Source: Macrothele yani
Taxonomy: Eukaryota > Arthropoda > Arachnida > Araneae > Macrothelidae
DNA length: 64,000 nt
Direction of reading: 5' to 3'
Assembly (NCBI GenBank): GCA_039090855.1
Contig: CM077011.1
Coordinates: 29,789,001-29,853,000, forward strand
Below, in pieces: positions 54,712 through 64,000 of the stretch. The notes under the pieces were generated by a model. That model did no database searches and was not told where the DNA came from. It saw only the letters and a program-made list of their open reading frames with translations. Within the stretch, counting starts at the first letter, position 1. Every line of letters begins with the position of its first letter. Made by a program: the position numbers and the translations under genes.

Positions 54712-55904
54712 AGACCAGAACGATTATTTAATTAAACAGGATGAAAAATATTGGGTGCGTACTGCCCCCAGTAAAATTATTGGAAGGGCAAGATTCACCT
54801 TGTCCCCCATAGACGGCGCCTATATATGCATAGCAATAGTTCCTACACATATGCATTAACAAGAGAATGTGAAAGAAATATCAGTTCATTGAATGGGATT
54901 TTTATACTAATGAGGATAAGATGTTATGCATTACAGTTGTTTGCATATAACTACGCATTATTTAGAATAATTGGAGAGGGGGAAGAAGAAACAGAGATCT
55001 GTGTCATTTTTTTAATAACAGAATCAAGAAAAAGATTTTACTATGTGCAAAATATTCTGGCATTATGATAAGGGTGCTCTTTTATACAGTCAAGGGTAAA
55101 TAGTTTAGTGAGTTTTTTATTTATTCGAGATATATAATTCCTAATTGTCTCTTATTTATTTGCTTACGTATGTTCCATATTTTCGTATAAATCGGAAAAG
55201 GTGATTAAACACTGTTACTAAGCAGTGAAGTGTTTTTGTGAGCGTTCGTGAGACATTTCGAAGAGACCTGCCATTTCCCCCAAAAGAATAAAATTTGCAT
55301 GATATAATTAACTTCGGCGGTGATTTTTTGTAGTGCTTTCTAATGGTATAAAACTACGGCTCACATTTGTGTTTTGCGCAATAAAGTGCAATTATTATAG
55401 TTTTACGAAAACTACCTGTAAGTTCCACAGAATATGAACTATTAAAACGCCCATAATGCCTAGTTAATAGTAAGGAATTAAAAAATTCAGTAATTGAAAA
55501 TAGTAGATGTTCGCAAAAGAGCTTCGAAGGTATTTTTTGCTGCGGGATCTCAAGTTTTTCCCGTACGCCGCTGAAAGCCCATTACAACAAATCATGTTTT
55601 TAGCTTTGATCAACTTACAATTCCAAGTGTGAAAGTGACAACATTCGATTAGACTTTACAATAACAATCAAGACGTTCTGATGCCTTTTTTTGATCACAG
55701 AGAAAAATTCAAAGTTGTCGCACTTTTTTTTTTTTTTTTTCCCCACATTTTTAACACGTTTTTTTTTTTTTAAAAGTGCATACTTAAGTATCACTGTGGC
55801 CGTCCGTCTGCCGAGGGCACCGTATTTCTGCTACTATTAGACCTATCTGAAAAATTCTTTTTGCGGTCCTGAACTATGAGAACCACGATTTCTTTTGGCA
55901 AAGA
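54712..55904. other. Intergenic, nothing recognised
   Basis: AT-rich, with T runs at 55724-55740 and 55759-55770. No partner repeats or domains. Confidence 0.5.
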
Positions 55905-56095
55905 ACAAACAAAATCCCAAATTGTGAGAACGAACAAAATTTTAAATTGTGAGAACGAACAAAATTTTAAATTGTGAGAACGAACAAAATTTTAAATTGT
56001 GAAAACAAACAAAATCCTAAATTGTGTGTACAAACAAAACTCTAAATTGAGAACAAACAAAATTATAAATTGTGAGAACAAACAAATTTTTATTT
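55905..56095 (+). repeat. ~26-bp minisatellite, about seven copies
   Basis: Unit AATTGTGAGAACGAACAAAA then TTTTAA, increasingly diverged toward the right end. Confidence 0.9.
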
Positions 56096-56139
56096 GCAGA
56101 GCCCGAACTGTGAGAACAATGATTCATAAGTCTTTTTCC

Positions 56140-56760
56140 ATTGCGTAAACTTACCACTAGAGAGTGTGAATGCTCATACTGCTTAATTCGAAATATATTT
56201 TACTTTATACAATTGCTTCAAAAAAAAGGGGGAAAAATAAAAACAAATACTTTTTCTTTTCGACACGTTTCACCATGTAAGCAAAGCAACTTTATATTGC
56301 AATACATAATTTCTATTTGCCGGTGTCAACGCATGGGGGAGGGGGTGTATGTGGGTTGTATTTCCCCAAAAATCTCTGCTTCTATTCTAAAAATCAGGAT
56401 TTAAAAATTATTTTTGAGTTAGCTAGAAGTAACCATGATGAATATTTATCATTGATGTTGCAATATTTCACGACAAAATGCTTCGCTATTCTAGGGAGAT
56501 GTAAGTGCATAGCTCTGCATTTAACTTGTTTGTAATCGTATCTCCACTTCTCTAAACCTAACTGGAAAAAATTATTTTTCATCAAACGCTACTCACCGCG
56601 TAAAACATTTGTGTTTCTTTCTTTTCAAAATCATGCTTAATTTTCTTGCTAGAGGGTGAGAATGCAAATATCTGTACTGATGATATCACAGCTTCTAAAA
56701 GTCCGATTTAAAAATTCTTTTCGCTACTGATAGCGCTTGTGACGAGGATTATTTTTTATA
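56140..56760 (+). repeat. Diverged ~150-bp monomers next to IS630 element L2
   Basis: Words such as GCTTCTAAAAGTCCGATTTA, TTGCTAGAGGGTGAGAATGC and TCTCCACTTCTCTAAA match the monomers at 38.4-40.0 kb. The array runs straight into the TA of the IS630 left end. Confidence 0.65.
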
Positions 56761-56940
56761 TACAGGGTAATCCATTTAGGTAGAGATAATTTAAAAATGC
56801 TGTGGTATGGCTTGTAATGTATTAGATAAAATAAGCCAATATATGGCAGAAATTACCTTTATGAATGGGAGTTCGTGTGGACTTCTGAATGACCCCCTTT
56901 TGCGGACACGGCAGAGTTCATACCGGGTGCTCAATCCCTG

Positions 56941-57303
56941 TCACGTGCTTTCTAACATCTGCGGAGTGATTTGTGCCAACGCTGCAGAAATTTTCGCCTT
57001 CAAGTCATCTAGGCTTTGAAGTCGTTGTGCGTAGACGGTGTTCTTCACAACCCCCCAAACGAAGAAATCGGGGTGAGTGAGATCCGGGGTGTTTGCAAGC
57101 CAAGGAGTAGGGCCATCGTGGCCACACCCGATGCCATTAAATGTGTTGTTGAGGAAGTTCCTGACTTCCAGTGACCGGTAAGGTGAGGCTCGTCTTGCTG
57201 TAAAATACATCGTTATCGAGTTGTGGTACCAAGAAGATCTGTAGCATGTCCAGGTATGGTCTCGATCGTGCAGTGTTGTTAACTGGTTCACGTTAACTTC
57301 CAT
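56941..57303 (-). pseudogene. IS630-like transposase of element L2, C-terminal part
   Basis: Minus strand 57303 to 56941. It reads SLEVRNFLNNTFNGIGCGHD, GPTPWLANTPDLTHPDFFVW (third Asp in HPDFF), GVVKNTVYAQRLQSLDDLKA and KISAALAQITPQMLEST. The second Asp block upstream is frameshifted (YFTARRASPYRSLEV, where FQQDGAPPHWSLEV is expected). The N-terminal half is missing. Confidence 0.85.
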
Positions 57304-57547
57304 AGTCTTGCATGGTTGAAGAAAATAAAAAAAGCTTTAAGTAATAAATTTTACGCAATCCTCTTAAGTCTCTTAAAAAAGCACTTTATTCTTTTCTTTA
57401 CTTAATCACAGAAATGTTGTCCTCAGCTTAGTAATTCTTCCTCCCTGTTCCTCTGAAACTAAAATTTTCTTCCCTAAATCTCTTTTCGGTCATTCCTTCG
57501 TCCCCTTTTGCCTGCGGAGAAAACCTCCACTTTCCCGGTCAGCTTAA

Positions 57548-57970
57548 GGCTCTACGAGACCCGCCATCTTGTATTGCTGCCTTCTCTTGTTAACCAACGG
57601 GCAAGCGTATTTCACAAATTGCTAGGGCAATTTTGCACATATTGGGACACCGTTTGTGACTAACACAAGATATATGATAAATAAAGAGTTCCCTGGTTTC
57701 AGATTTTCATTTTGTACTGTTTAAGTATTTTTTTTAATTAATAAAACTATGGAAGACGCCTTGGTACGACTTTCGCTGCAGATAAAAAATGAAGGGAAAG
57801 GTCAATAAAAATTCTGAAACCAGGAATCTCTTTATTTATCATATATCTTGCGTTAGCCACAAACGGTGTTCCAAAATGTGTAAAATTGCCCGAGCAGTTT
57901 GTGAAATACGCTTGCCCGTTGGTTAACAAGAGAAAACATCAATACAAGATGGCGGGTTTCGTATAGAGCC
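57548..57970. mobile_element. TTAA-flanked foldback element
   Basis: TTAA at 57544-57547 and 57971-57974. Ends GGCTCTACGAGACCCGCCAT and the complement of GGCTCTATACGAAACCCGCC start inverted arms of ~165 bp, including AAACGGTGTYCCAA and GGGCAAGCGTATTTCACAAA-like words. The loop is ~100 bp. No coding. Use of TTAA suggests a piggyBac-type source, distinct in sequence from 23838-24942. Confidence 0.8.
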
Positions 57971-58376
57971 TTAAGACCTGCTTCTTAACACCTAAGACGC
58001 TTCCTCGACTCCTTCTTGCGACTGCTCGCTTTCAATTGCCAGAGTCGACTCTCTTATCACCCCCTTTGTTTACACGCGAACTCGCCCCTTCACCTCCACA
58101 AAACCCATGGGAAAAACGCCGGCTTCGGCTTAACAAAGCTTCAAGGCAGAAATTAAGAGGGCTTGCGCATTCAATCGGCTGCTTTGAAATTAATAAGCCA
58201 AAGATTAAATGAACTGGACAATACCAACGCGTCTACGAAATGCAAAGGCCCAGATCCTAAAATGCGACAAACTGGCGTCTCTAAATAAACTGTGTTTCCG
58301 ATGTTTCAATATCGGGTGACACAGCAAAATTTTCTCACGTGTCGTGAGAACCAAGCAAATGGAGCTCTAAAGCGAT

Positions 58377-58592
58377 TTTTTTGTTATTGAAGGTTTAACG
58401 ACCACCGTGAGCAACTCAATGAGCTGTAAGCAGTCGCCCATCCCTAATTTAGGGCCACTTGTTCCAGGGAAGGGAGAGAGCCAGTGCCGTAAGACAAACA
58501 CAACATCCATGCCTCACCGGGATTCGAACCCGGACCCCATTCGGACGAATGATCAGAAGCCATCGCTTAGACCAGTGCACCACCGGGCTGCC
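58377..58592 (-). mobile_element. SINE S1 inside element L2
   Basis: Minus-strand copy with head GGCAGCCCGGTGGTGCACTG, B box GGTTCGAATCC and a short A tail. AAGCGA on both sides may be a decayed target duplication. Confidence 0.93.
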
Positions 58593-58713
58593 TCAAGCGA
58601 AATAAAAGTTGCGAAATAAGATTTAATATCTTTGTCTAAAATTCTAGTATTAAATCTTCACAACAGTGTCCTCACAGAATAAATAAAGGACGTATAGCTG
58701 GTGACAACTCACC

Positions 58714-59133
58714 CCACAGCATACATTTTCCTTAGGGCATGCGATAATTGAGCACAGCATACATTTTCCTTAGGGCATGCGATAATTGAGCACAGCATAC
58801 ATTTTCCTTAGGGCATGCGATAATTGAGCACAGCATACATTTTCCTTAGGGCATGCGATAATTGAGCACAGCATACATTTTCCTTAGGGCATGCGATAAT
58901 TGAGCACAGCATACATTTTCCTTAGGGCATGCGATAATTGAGCACAGCATACATTTTCCTTAGGGCATGCAATAATTGAGCACAGCATACATTTTCCTTA
59001 GGGCATGCGATAATTGAGCACAGCATACATTTTCCTTAGGGCATGCGATAATTGAGCACAGCATACATTTTCCTTAGGGCATGCGATAATTGAGCACAGC
59101 ATACATTTTCCTTCCACTCTGCGATAATTGAGC
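58714..59133 (+). repeat. 38-bp minisatellite, 11 copies
   Basis: Unit CACAGCATACATTTTCCTTA, then GGGCATGCGATAATTGAG. Copies are almost identical (one GCAATAATT variant near 58970). The last copy continues into GATAATTGAGCACCCGGTAT, which is IS630 sequence, so the array grew at the edge of the L2 inverted end. Confidence 0.97.
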
Positions 59134-59285
59134 ACCCGGTATGAACTTTGCCGAGTCCGCAAGAGAGGGGGAAGGGGGGGCTCATGCAGTGGCTGTAATT
59201 TCTGCCAAATATTGACTTATTATATCTGTTCCAAGTCATACCACAGCTTTTTAAAATTATCCCTACCCAAACGGATTATCATGCA

Positions 59286-59880
59286 TTTGCCAATTTTTGG
59301 TACCATTTTTGCACCTTTGCCACTAGAAGGTGTAAACATTCGTTTCTTATCGTAGCTTACTCGGAACCGAGTAAGGTACGATTAGTACCTTACTCGGTTC
59401 TACGAACCCGGTTTGAAAAATATCCATCGTTTCTACGAACCTGGTTTGAAAAATCTCCTTTGCCTTGGATATCTTCCTTTATGAGAAATGTTTTGTCAAT
59501 GCGTGATTTTTCGTATACGCATTTCGGGCCGCTCGTGGACGAAAGTAGCTATTTCTACGTTTTTGTGGATATTTTACCGATTGTCTGGAAATCCAGTTGA
59601 CATTTTGCTTTATAACTGGTTCAATACGCTATGGAGAACACTGCTTACTTTGCATATGCTAAATTGCGCGCATATTTTCTCTAGGAAGTGTGAACGCATT
59701 ATCTTTCTCGCAGAATTTTTCCTTCTAAAAATCTCCTTTGTAAATTGTTTTTCGTGTAGGAAAGGATATAAGATGTACTCATTATACCTGAGGATTTGGT
59801 GTCACCTTTTATTTTATGTTTCATTTTTTGCGACAAATTTCCGAAAAATTACTCGTTCGTGTAAGTTTTGAAATTATGTC
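59286..59880 (+). repeat. Diverged ~150-bp monomers right of element L2
   Basis: Starts TTTGCCAATTTTTGG and includes TTTGCCACTAGAAGGTGTAA and CTCTAGGAAGTGTGAACGC, comparable to TTTCAAATTTTTGG and GGCCACCAGGGGGCGTAAGT of the 38.6-kb monomers. A short duplication (TCTACGAACCYGGTTTGAAA) lies at 59400-59457. Confidence 0.6.
59364..59400. repeat. Perfect hairpin, 15-bp arms
   Basis: GAACCGAGTAAGGTA, a 7-base loop, then the exact complement. The left arm overlaps a second palindrome (CTTACTCGGAACCGAGTAAG). Confidence 0.9.
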
Positions 59881-60845
59881 ATAGGATCAAATAAGACATT
59901 ACATAGTAATGTTTATCAACGTAGGTATTAGTTTTGTTTTGCTTTTCTTTAATAGCGCAACAACACAATTCGACAAATCTTATGCTTTCCGCTAAATTGA
60001 TGAGCACTCGATTCTTTATTAATTTTTATCAAGCCTTTTAAAATTAAAAAATAAAAAGTACAAGCTTATAGGATCACTTTGTCTGTAGATTCAAAAATAA
60101 AATAAAATAAAATAACAAAAACAATAATTTTGTTTCGTTGAGTGCTAATGATGAAGTTGGCATTCTAATTTCTCTAATTCACAGTTTTCCAGCTAAGTGA
60201 TATTAACTTGGTCTTGTGTTAAATACGATTTCTACACTTCTAAAGGACGGATCGGAAAAATTATTTTATATGCGAAACTACAGGTTTTTTCATTGAATGA
60301 TTCCTTACTCCTTCAGAAAGAAGGAGTGGGAATTAAAAAAGATGTGCAAAAGAACTGGGCAATTCTGAATCCCTGAAGTTTTTCAGTTATTAATTGCACA
60401 CCATTTTGGAAGATTAGAGAAGGAGCTGCTTTCCCAGTTTAAAATTAAAAACAAACAAACAAAAAACTGAAATATCTTTAGCATAATGAGTATGAACCAT
60501 TACTAAATGCGTGCTTACTGCACCAGGAAATTCTGCATGTTATTATTTTTTTAAATGCGTCACATTACTATTTTTTTTTCGTGTTCTTATGATGTTATCA
60601 GAATTTTATCAACTTTGGGACTTTTTAAAATTCCCGTGAAATAGGCTTCAAAATATTTTTCTTCTGTTGGTTTTTACTGTACTGTTTCATCGATATCCAT
60701 GAGCGTCGAACACTAGGAGTAGCAGTTTAACCTAACGGAGTGAGAGCTTTTAGATAACGGCGATAACCAGAATCGAAAAACAAACACAACACCCGTGCGA
60801 TATTAGGAAATGCTTCCACTAGACTGGCGTATAATTATTGAATGT
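59881..60845. other. Intergenic, nothing recognised
   Basis: AT-rich; no domain, RNA gene or repeat partner seen. Confidence 0.5.
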
Positions 60846-60847
60846 TA

Positions 60848-61300
60848 ATATGACCACCGAAAGACATTTATTTATTGAAGAGAATGAAGTAATTTAACAC
60901 ACATCTTTTTATTGGCTTCCTCAAATCCGTCAGCGTACTACACTTTCCCTGACTACCAAATTAGCAATATGACTACCAAAAGCCTTTTGTTGTACAGAGT
61001 GATGTAATTCAACACAGTTTTTTTTTTTGTAGACTTTCTCGAATGCATCAGCAGTTTCTCTAATTGTCAATATGACTACCGAAACTTATTTATTATACAG
61101 AATGATGTAATTCAATGCATTTGTTTTGTAGACTTCCTCGAATGCATAAGGCTAATATATATTTTCTGAAACCAACAGGGACTACACCTTCTCCAATGAC
61201 TACCAAATGCCCTTTATTGCACAGAATGATGTAATTCAATATATAGTTTCGCTTTTTTTAGTAATGCGTCAGCGTATTGCACTTGTTCTGAACCAAGGCT
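60848..61300 (+). repeat. Degenerate ~115-bp tandem repeat, four units
   Basis: Units start near 60848, 60968, 61070 and 61195 with ATGACYACCRAAA, followed by TATTRTACAGARTGATGTAA, TTCAA and TAGACTTYCTCGAATGCAT. Confidence 0.75.
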
Positions 61301-61544
61301 ACAGGAACATCTCGAAACTAGGTCCATACCAAATTCTTGACTTAAGAAGCGACTATTACACATTAACTATGTACAAAATATGCCCAACATACAGCATCTC
61401 GTAGACAAATGTCAACCTCACCTTCTCTTGGCGTGCTCTGTTTCACTGAAGGGGTTATGGCGATCGTCCCACAGCGGTATAACTCTACCACCGGGATTAG
61501 GGAAAATGCTATCCCACACTCACCAACCCGCTTGGCTAGCGCGG

Positions 61545-62115
61545 TGAGCTACTGCCAAACACTCCCAAAAGAATTCCACAACTTATTTAATCAGCGCATA
61601 CTTCCAGTTCTTACTTATGAATCAGAGACATGGACTTGAACAAAGAAAGATACCCAGAGGATGCAAACAAACTCCAAAAAACATGGAGAGATGCATATTT
61701 AGCATAATCAGGAAAGACAGAATACACGGATTAGGGAGATGGCAAGAGTTGATGACATCATGAGTGAAAACACAAATTTGTGCGTGACGAGGATCGATCA
61801 GCGCCCCCTCACTCCGGAGTAAGTTGCTCTCCCAACTAAGTTAAACGGACGAAATGTATCGCTGCAGATTTGTCGTTCTGACACATTCCTCTGCTGTATA
61901 CGTCACACATGATCAAAGTGAAAACTCTCAAGTTACAGCAGTGAGCTGGGACACATTTCTAGAAGAACTGACCACGGTTCGACAACTGAAATACCAGACT
62001 GAATTCTAAGGGACAGGAAAAGATACAGAAGAAGACCGCGTGGGAATGAACTTCGAAAGCACGCTGGAGTGACTTGATGGAAGACAAAGGCTCAAGATAG
62101 AAAGTTGTGAAGACT
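61545..62115 (+). pseudogene. RTE-type LINE, reverse transcriptase C-terminal remnant, split by a SINE-like insert
   Basis: Reads TLPKEFHNLFNQRILPVLTY, then ESETWT, a stop, TKKDTQRMQ and MARVDDIM before the insert, and DQSENSQVTAVSWDTFLEEL (decayed LKLQWAGHISRR) with KIQKKTAWE (KRSRGRPRTRWED) after it. VLPVLTYGSETWT and GRP.TRW.DD are hallmarks of the RTE RT tail. Stops and frameshifts are many. It is the same region of the family as at 33.3 kb. Confidence 0.8.
61764..61907 (-). mobile_element. tRNA-like SINE S3 inside the RTE fragment
   Basis: The insert is flanked by CATGA (61759-61763 and 61908-61912). Its tRNA-like part (61781-61850, minus strand) reads GTCCGTTTAACTTAGTTGGG, AGAGCAACTTACTCCGGAGT, then a decayed T arm GATCGATCCTCGTCACGCA. 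It resembles the tRNA-like sequence at 28290 (TTAYTCCGGARTGAGGGG). The other RTE copy lacks this insert. Confidence 0.6.
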
Positions 62116-62547
62116 GGGGGGGGGCATTCATCCAGCCGTGGATTGATAATGGTTGTTGTTTTTAATAATGACGATATGCAAGATCATATCATTATTAAAA
62201 TCGTCACAACTCTGCTGTATTAATCGATTCTACTTCAGAAAAGTTGAAGTTGTGAATGAGAAATCAACAACATATTTCTCACCATACTAACGTTTAGATA
62301 AATATATGTATCACAACACATAGTTTCTTATTCATTAATCAAGTATCGGAGATTTTTTCAGCGTTGCTGGTGGGTCGGGCAAACATTTGGGAGACTCCTG
62401 ATCTAAACTACTAAGTACTAATGTTCCTCCAAGTATTAAAAAAATATATCAAAAATTATTCAGAAAATAAATTTTGAAGATGACAATCCGATTTTTGGAG
62501 TAAATGTGACAAGGATGGTAAGTCAGATAATATCCGAAAACTTTCAT

Positions 62548-62625
62548 CGTCCTGGAGCGGGACTCAAACCCGAGTCTCCCAGATAACGCCAGGGTATGCT
62601 AGCCACTACACCACCCAGAACGCCC
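62548..62625 (-). pseudogene. tRNA-like sequence, left arm
   Basis: Inverted counterpart of 62745-62823, with a slightly decayed B box (GGTTTGAGTCC). Confidence 0.55.
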
Positions 62626-62744
62626 AAGTTTCAAGTTTCCGATCAATTTGAATATAACCATCACAGGATTCGCTAGAATGCCGGTTGCTTCGACTAGCGA
62701 ATCCAGTGATGGTTATATTCAAATTGATCAGAAACTTGAAACTT

Positions 62745-62823
62745 GGGCGTTCTGGGTGGTGTAGTGGCTAGCATACCCTGGCGTTATCTGGGAGACGCGG
62801 GTTCGAGTCCCGCTCCAGGACGA
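62745..62823 (+). pseudogene. tRNA-like sequence, right arm
   Basis: TTCTGGGTGGTGTAGTGGCT starts it and TCCAGGA ends it; the acceptor pairs over 7 bp with wobbles. The T arm GCGGGTTCGAGTCCCGC is perfect. The anticodon stem CCCTG/CTGGG pairs in 4 of 5, and the loop GCGTTAT would give GTT. The layout is closest to tRNA-Asp/Glu types. The missing U33 and its place in a foldback argue against a working tRNA. Confidence 0.6.
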
Positions 62824-62919
62824 TGAAAATTTTCAAGTTTTCGGATATTATCTGACTTACCATCCTTGTCACATTTACGCCAAAAATCGGATTGTGATCT
62901 TCAAAATTTGTATTATATG

Positions 62920-63270
62920 GCGTAATCCCGTATTTCTTTCATGATTTATTCAGAAAAAAAATGTTGTGATGAAGAAGTGATCAAAACTCCCGGAACTTCC
63001 ATACTCCGAAAATTTGATAAGAACCCGAAGTTAATTTCTGTTGATTGAGATAGATTTTAATTTCTACGAGTTTTGTCAAGAGTTTTTCTTAAATGAAAAA
63101 ACAACAACTTTGAATAATGATTTTATTGTAAATGTATATTCTTTTTCCTTAAACCAGGGACGCAATAAATTCCTTCGCTCAGTGTTGCTTGTTTGGATAT
63201 CAGGAAATTGTCAGCCCTATTATAAATAGCTTCAGAAAACTCAGTTATTGGGTTTCTAAACTTATTCAAA
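62920..63270. other. Intergenic, nothing recognised
   Basis: Short AT-rich gap between the foldback and the satellite. Confidence 0.5.
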
Positions 63271-63278
63271 ACCATATA

Positions 63279-64000
63279 CAGTGGAACCTCAGTTACACGT
63301 TATCCTGTTATACGCTTTTCACTTTTATTCGCAATTCAAAAAAAATAAAGTGGAGCCTCGGTTATGCGTTATCCTGTTATCGTTTTCACTTTTATTCGTA
63401 ATTCAAAAACAGATACAGCTGAACCTCAGTTACACATTATCATCTTATACGCTTTTCACTTTTATTCGCAATTCAAAAACAAATAAAGTGGAGCCTCGGT
63501 TATGCGTTATCCTGTTATCGTTTTCACTTTTATTCGTAATTCAAAAACAGATACAGTGGAACCTCAGTTACACGTTATCATGTTATACGTTTTTTACTTT
63601 TATTCGCAATTCAAAAACAAATAAAGTGGAACCTCAGTTACACGTTATCCTGTTATACGCTTTTCCCTTTTATTCGCAATTCAAAAACAAATAAAGTGGA
63701 GCCTCGATTATGCGTTATCCTGCTATCGTTTTCCCTTTTATTCGTAATTCAAAAACAGATACAGTGGAACCTCAGTTACACATTATCATGTTATACGCTT
63801 TTCACTTTTATTCGCAATTCAAAAACAAATAAAGTGGAGCCGCGGTTATGCGTTATCCTGTTATCGTTTTCACTTTTATTCGTAATTCAAAAACAGATAC
63901 AGTGGAACCTCAGTTACACGTTCTCATGTTATACGTTTTTCACTTTTATTCGCAATTCAAAAACAAATAAAGTGGAACCTCAGTTACACGTTATCCTGTT
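63279..64000 (+). repeat. Satellite of A and B monomers with a five-monomer higher-order repeat
   Basis: A monomers start GTGGAACCTCAGTTACACGT and B monomers GTGGAGCCTCGGTTATGCGT; both continue into TTTTATTCGYAATTCAAAAA. They are ~71 and ~67 bp. The order is A B A B A, A B A B A, A, and corresponding A variants recur with a period of ~346 bp (63279, 63625, 63970). The opening resembles pogo/Tigger-type terminal repeats (CAGTGGAACCTCGGTTA). It runs off the window. A 137-codon frame inside is a by-product of the repeat. Confidence 0.9.

Larger units (their letters stand above)
56761..59285 (-). mobile_element. IS630-like element L2 with inverted 3' ends
   Basis: Left end TACAGGGTAATCCATTTAGG; right end is the complement of TGCATGATAATCCGTTTGGG, both continuing TAGRGATAATTTTAAA. 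The last ~130 bp before the right end (59130-59250) is an inverted copy of the transposase 3' region at the left, as in L1. It contains a TTAA-flanked foldback, a SINE S1 and a 38-bp minisatellite. The flanking monomer sequence is continuous across it. Confidence 0.7.
62471..62907. mobile_element. Foldback element with two head-to-head tRNA-like sequences
   Basis: Arms 62471-62676 and 62693-62907 are inverted copies around a 16-base loop. Each includes a tRNA-like sequence (62548-62625 on minus, 62745-62823 on plus) and outer sequence ending at TTTTGAAGAT/ATCTTCAAAA. A few differences separate the arms (GACTCGGGTTTGAGTC on the left, GACGCGGGTTCGAGTC on the right). Confidence 0.85.

Noticed and set aside
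62745..62823. Functional tRNA gene
   Set aside because: It lies in a foldback next to an inverted copy, the anticodon loop lacks U33 and the anticodon stem has a mismatch.
63281..63694. 137-codon open frame with internal repeats
   Set aside because: Its repetition follows the satellite monomers, whose lengths happen to keep the frame open. No protein domain.

Overview
This is a piece of a eukaryotic nuclear genome that I read as a transposon graveyard. I found no convincing host gene, no rRNA and no intact tRNA gene. The sequence is AT-rich with poly-A/T runs, tRNA-derived SINEs with target duplications, LINE fragments, satellites and many Tc1/mariner/IS630 copies. The mixture (abundant IS630-like transposases, a Penelope-like element with a GIY-YIG nuclease, RTE and Tx1/L1-type LINEs) fits an invertebrate, probably an arthropod and possibly a chelicerate. 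That placement is inference.

Layout. 1-7.3 kb: IS630 and Tc1 remnants, a decayed hAT transposase and a SINE dimer. 7.3-11.4 kb: one large Tx1/L1-like LINE on the minus strand. 12-19 kb: IS630 elements, a 514-bp foldback, a hAT-like non-autonomous element, and a Mutator-like element lying inside a tRNA-derived SINE. 20-26 kb: a Tc1 copy holding a hAT-like element, then a repeat family built of ~146-bp units, itself interrupted by a TTAA-flanked element. 26.7-28 kb: a duplicated LINE-like tail rich in pyrimidines. 28.5-33 kb: a decayed Tc1 split by a palindromic Penelope-like element, which is split in turn by a younger Tc1. 33-35.4 kb: an RTE fragment split by a SINE, and a 152-bp tandem repeat. 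35.4-40.6 kb: an IS630 element with inverted ends carrying a mariner, a Tc1 with an open reading frame, and a three-monomer satellite. 42-45 kb: more repeats. 46-50 kb: an IS630 element split by two different Tc1 elements. 52.8-53.6 kb: a 53-bp minisatellite. 56-60 kb: a second inverted-end IS630 element with a foldback, a SINE and a 38-bp minisatellite inside it. 61-63 kb: an RTE fragment split by another SINE, and a foldback with two head-to-head tRNA-like sequences. 63.3 kb to the edge: a satellite with a five-monomer higher-order repeat.

How the parts relate. The genes seen are transposases, reverse transcriptases and nucleases that mobilise DNA; nearly all are broken. The value of the window lies in the nesting, because each insertion dates its host. 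Several insertions have visible duplications or empty sites: TA for Tc1, 8 bp for hAT, 9 bp for the Mutator-like element, 36 bp for Penelope, 10-12 bp for SINEs. Two nested repeat families also carry evenly spaced copies of known transcription-factor sites: DR1 nuclear-receptor sites every ~146 bp and CRE octamers every ~168 bp. Whether these do anything is unknown. All calls were made by reading the sequence and the supplied translations; no database search was run.
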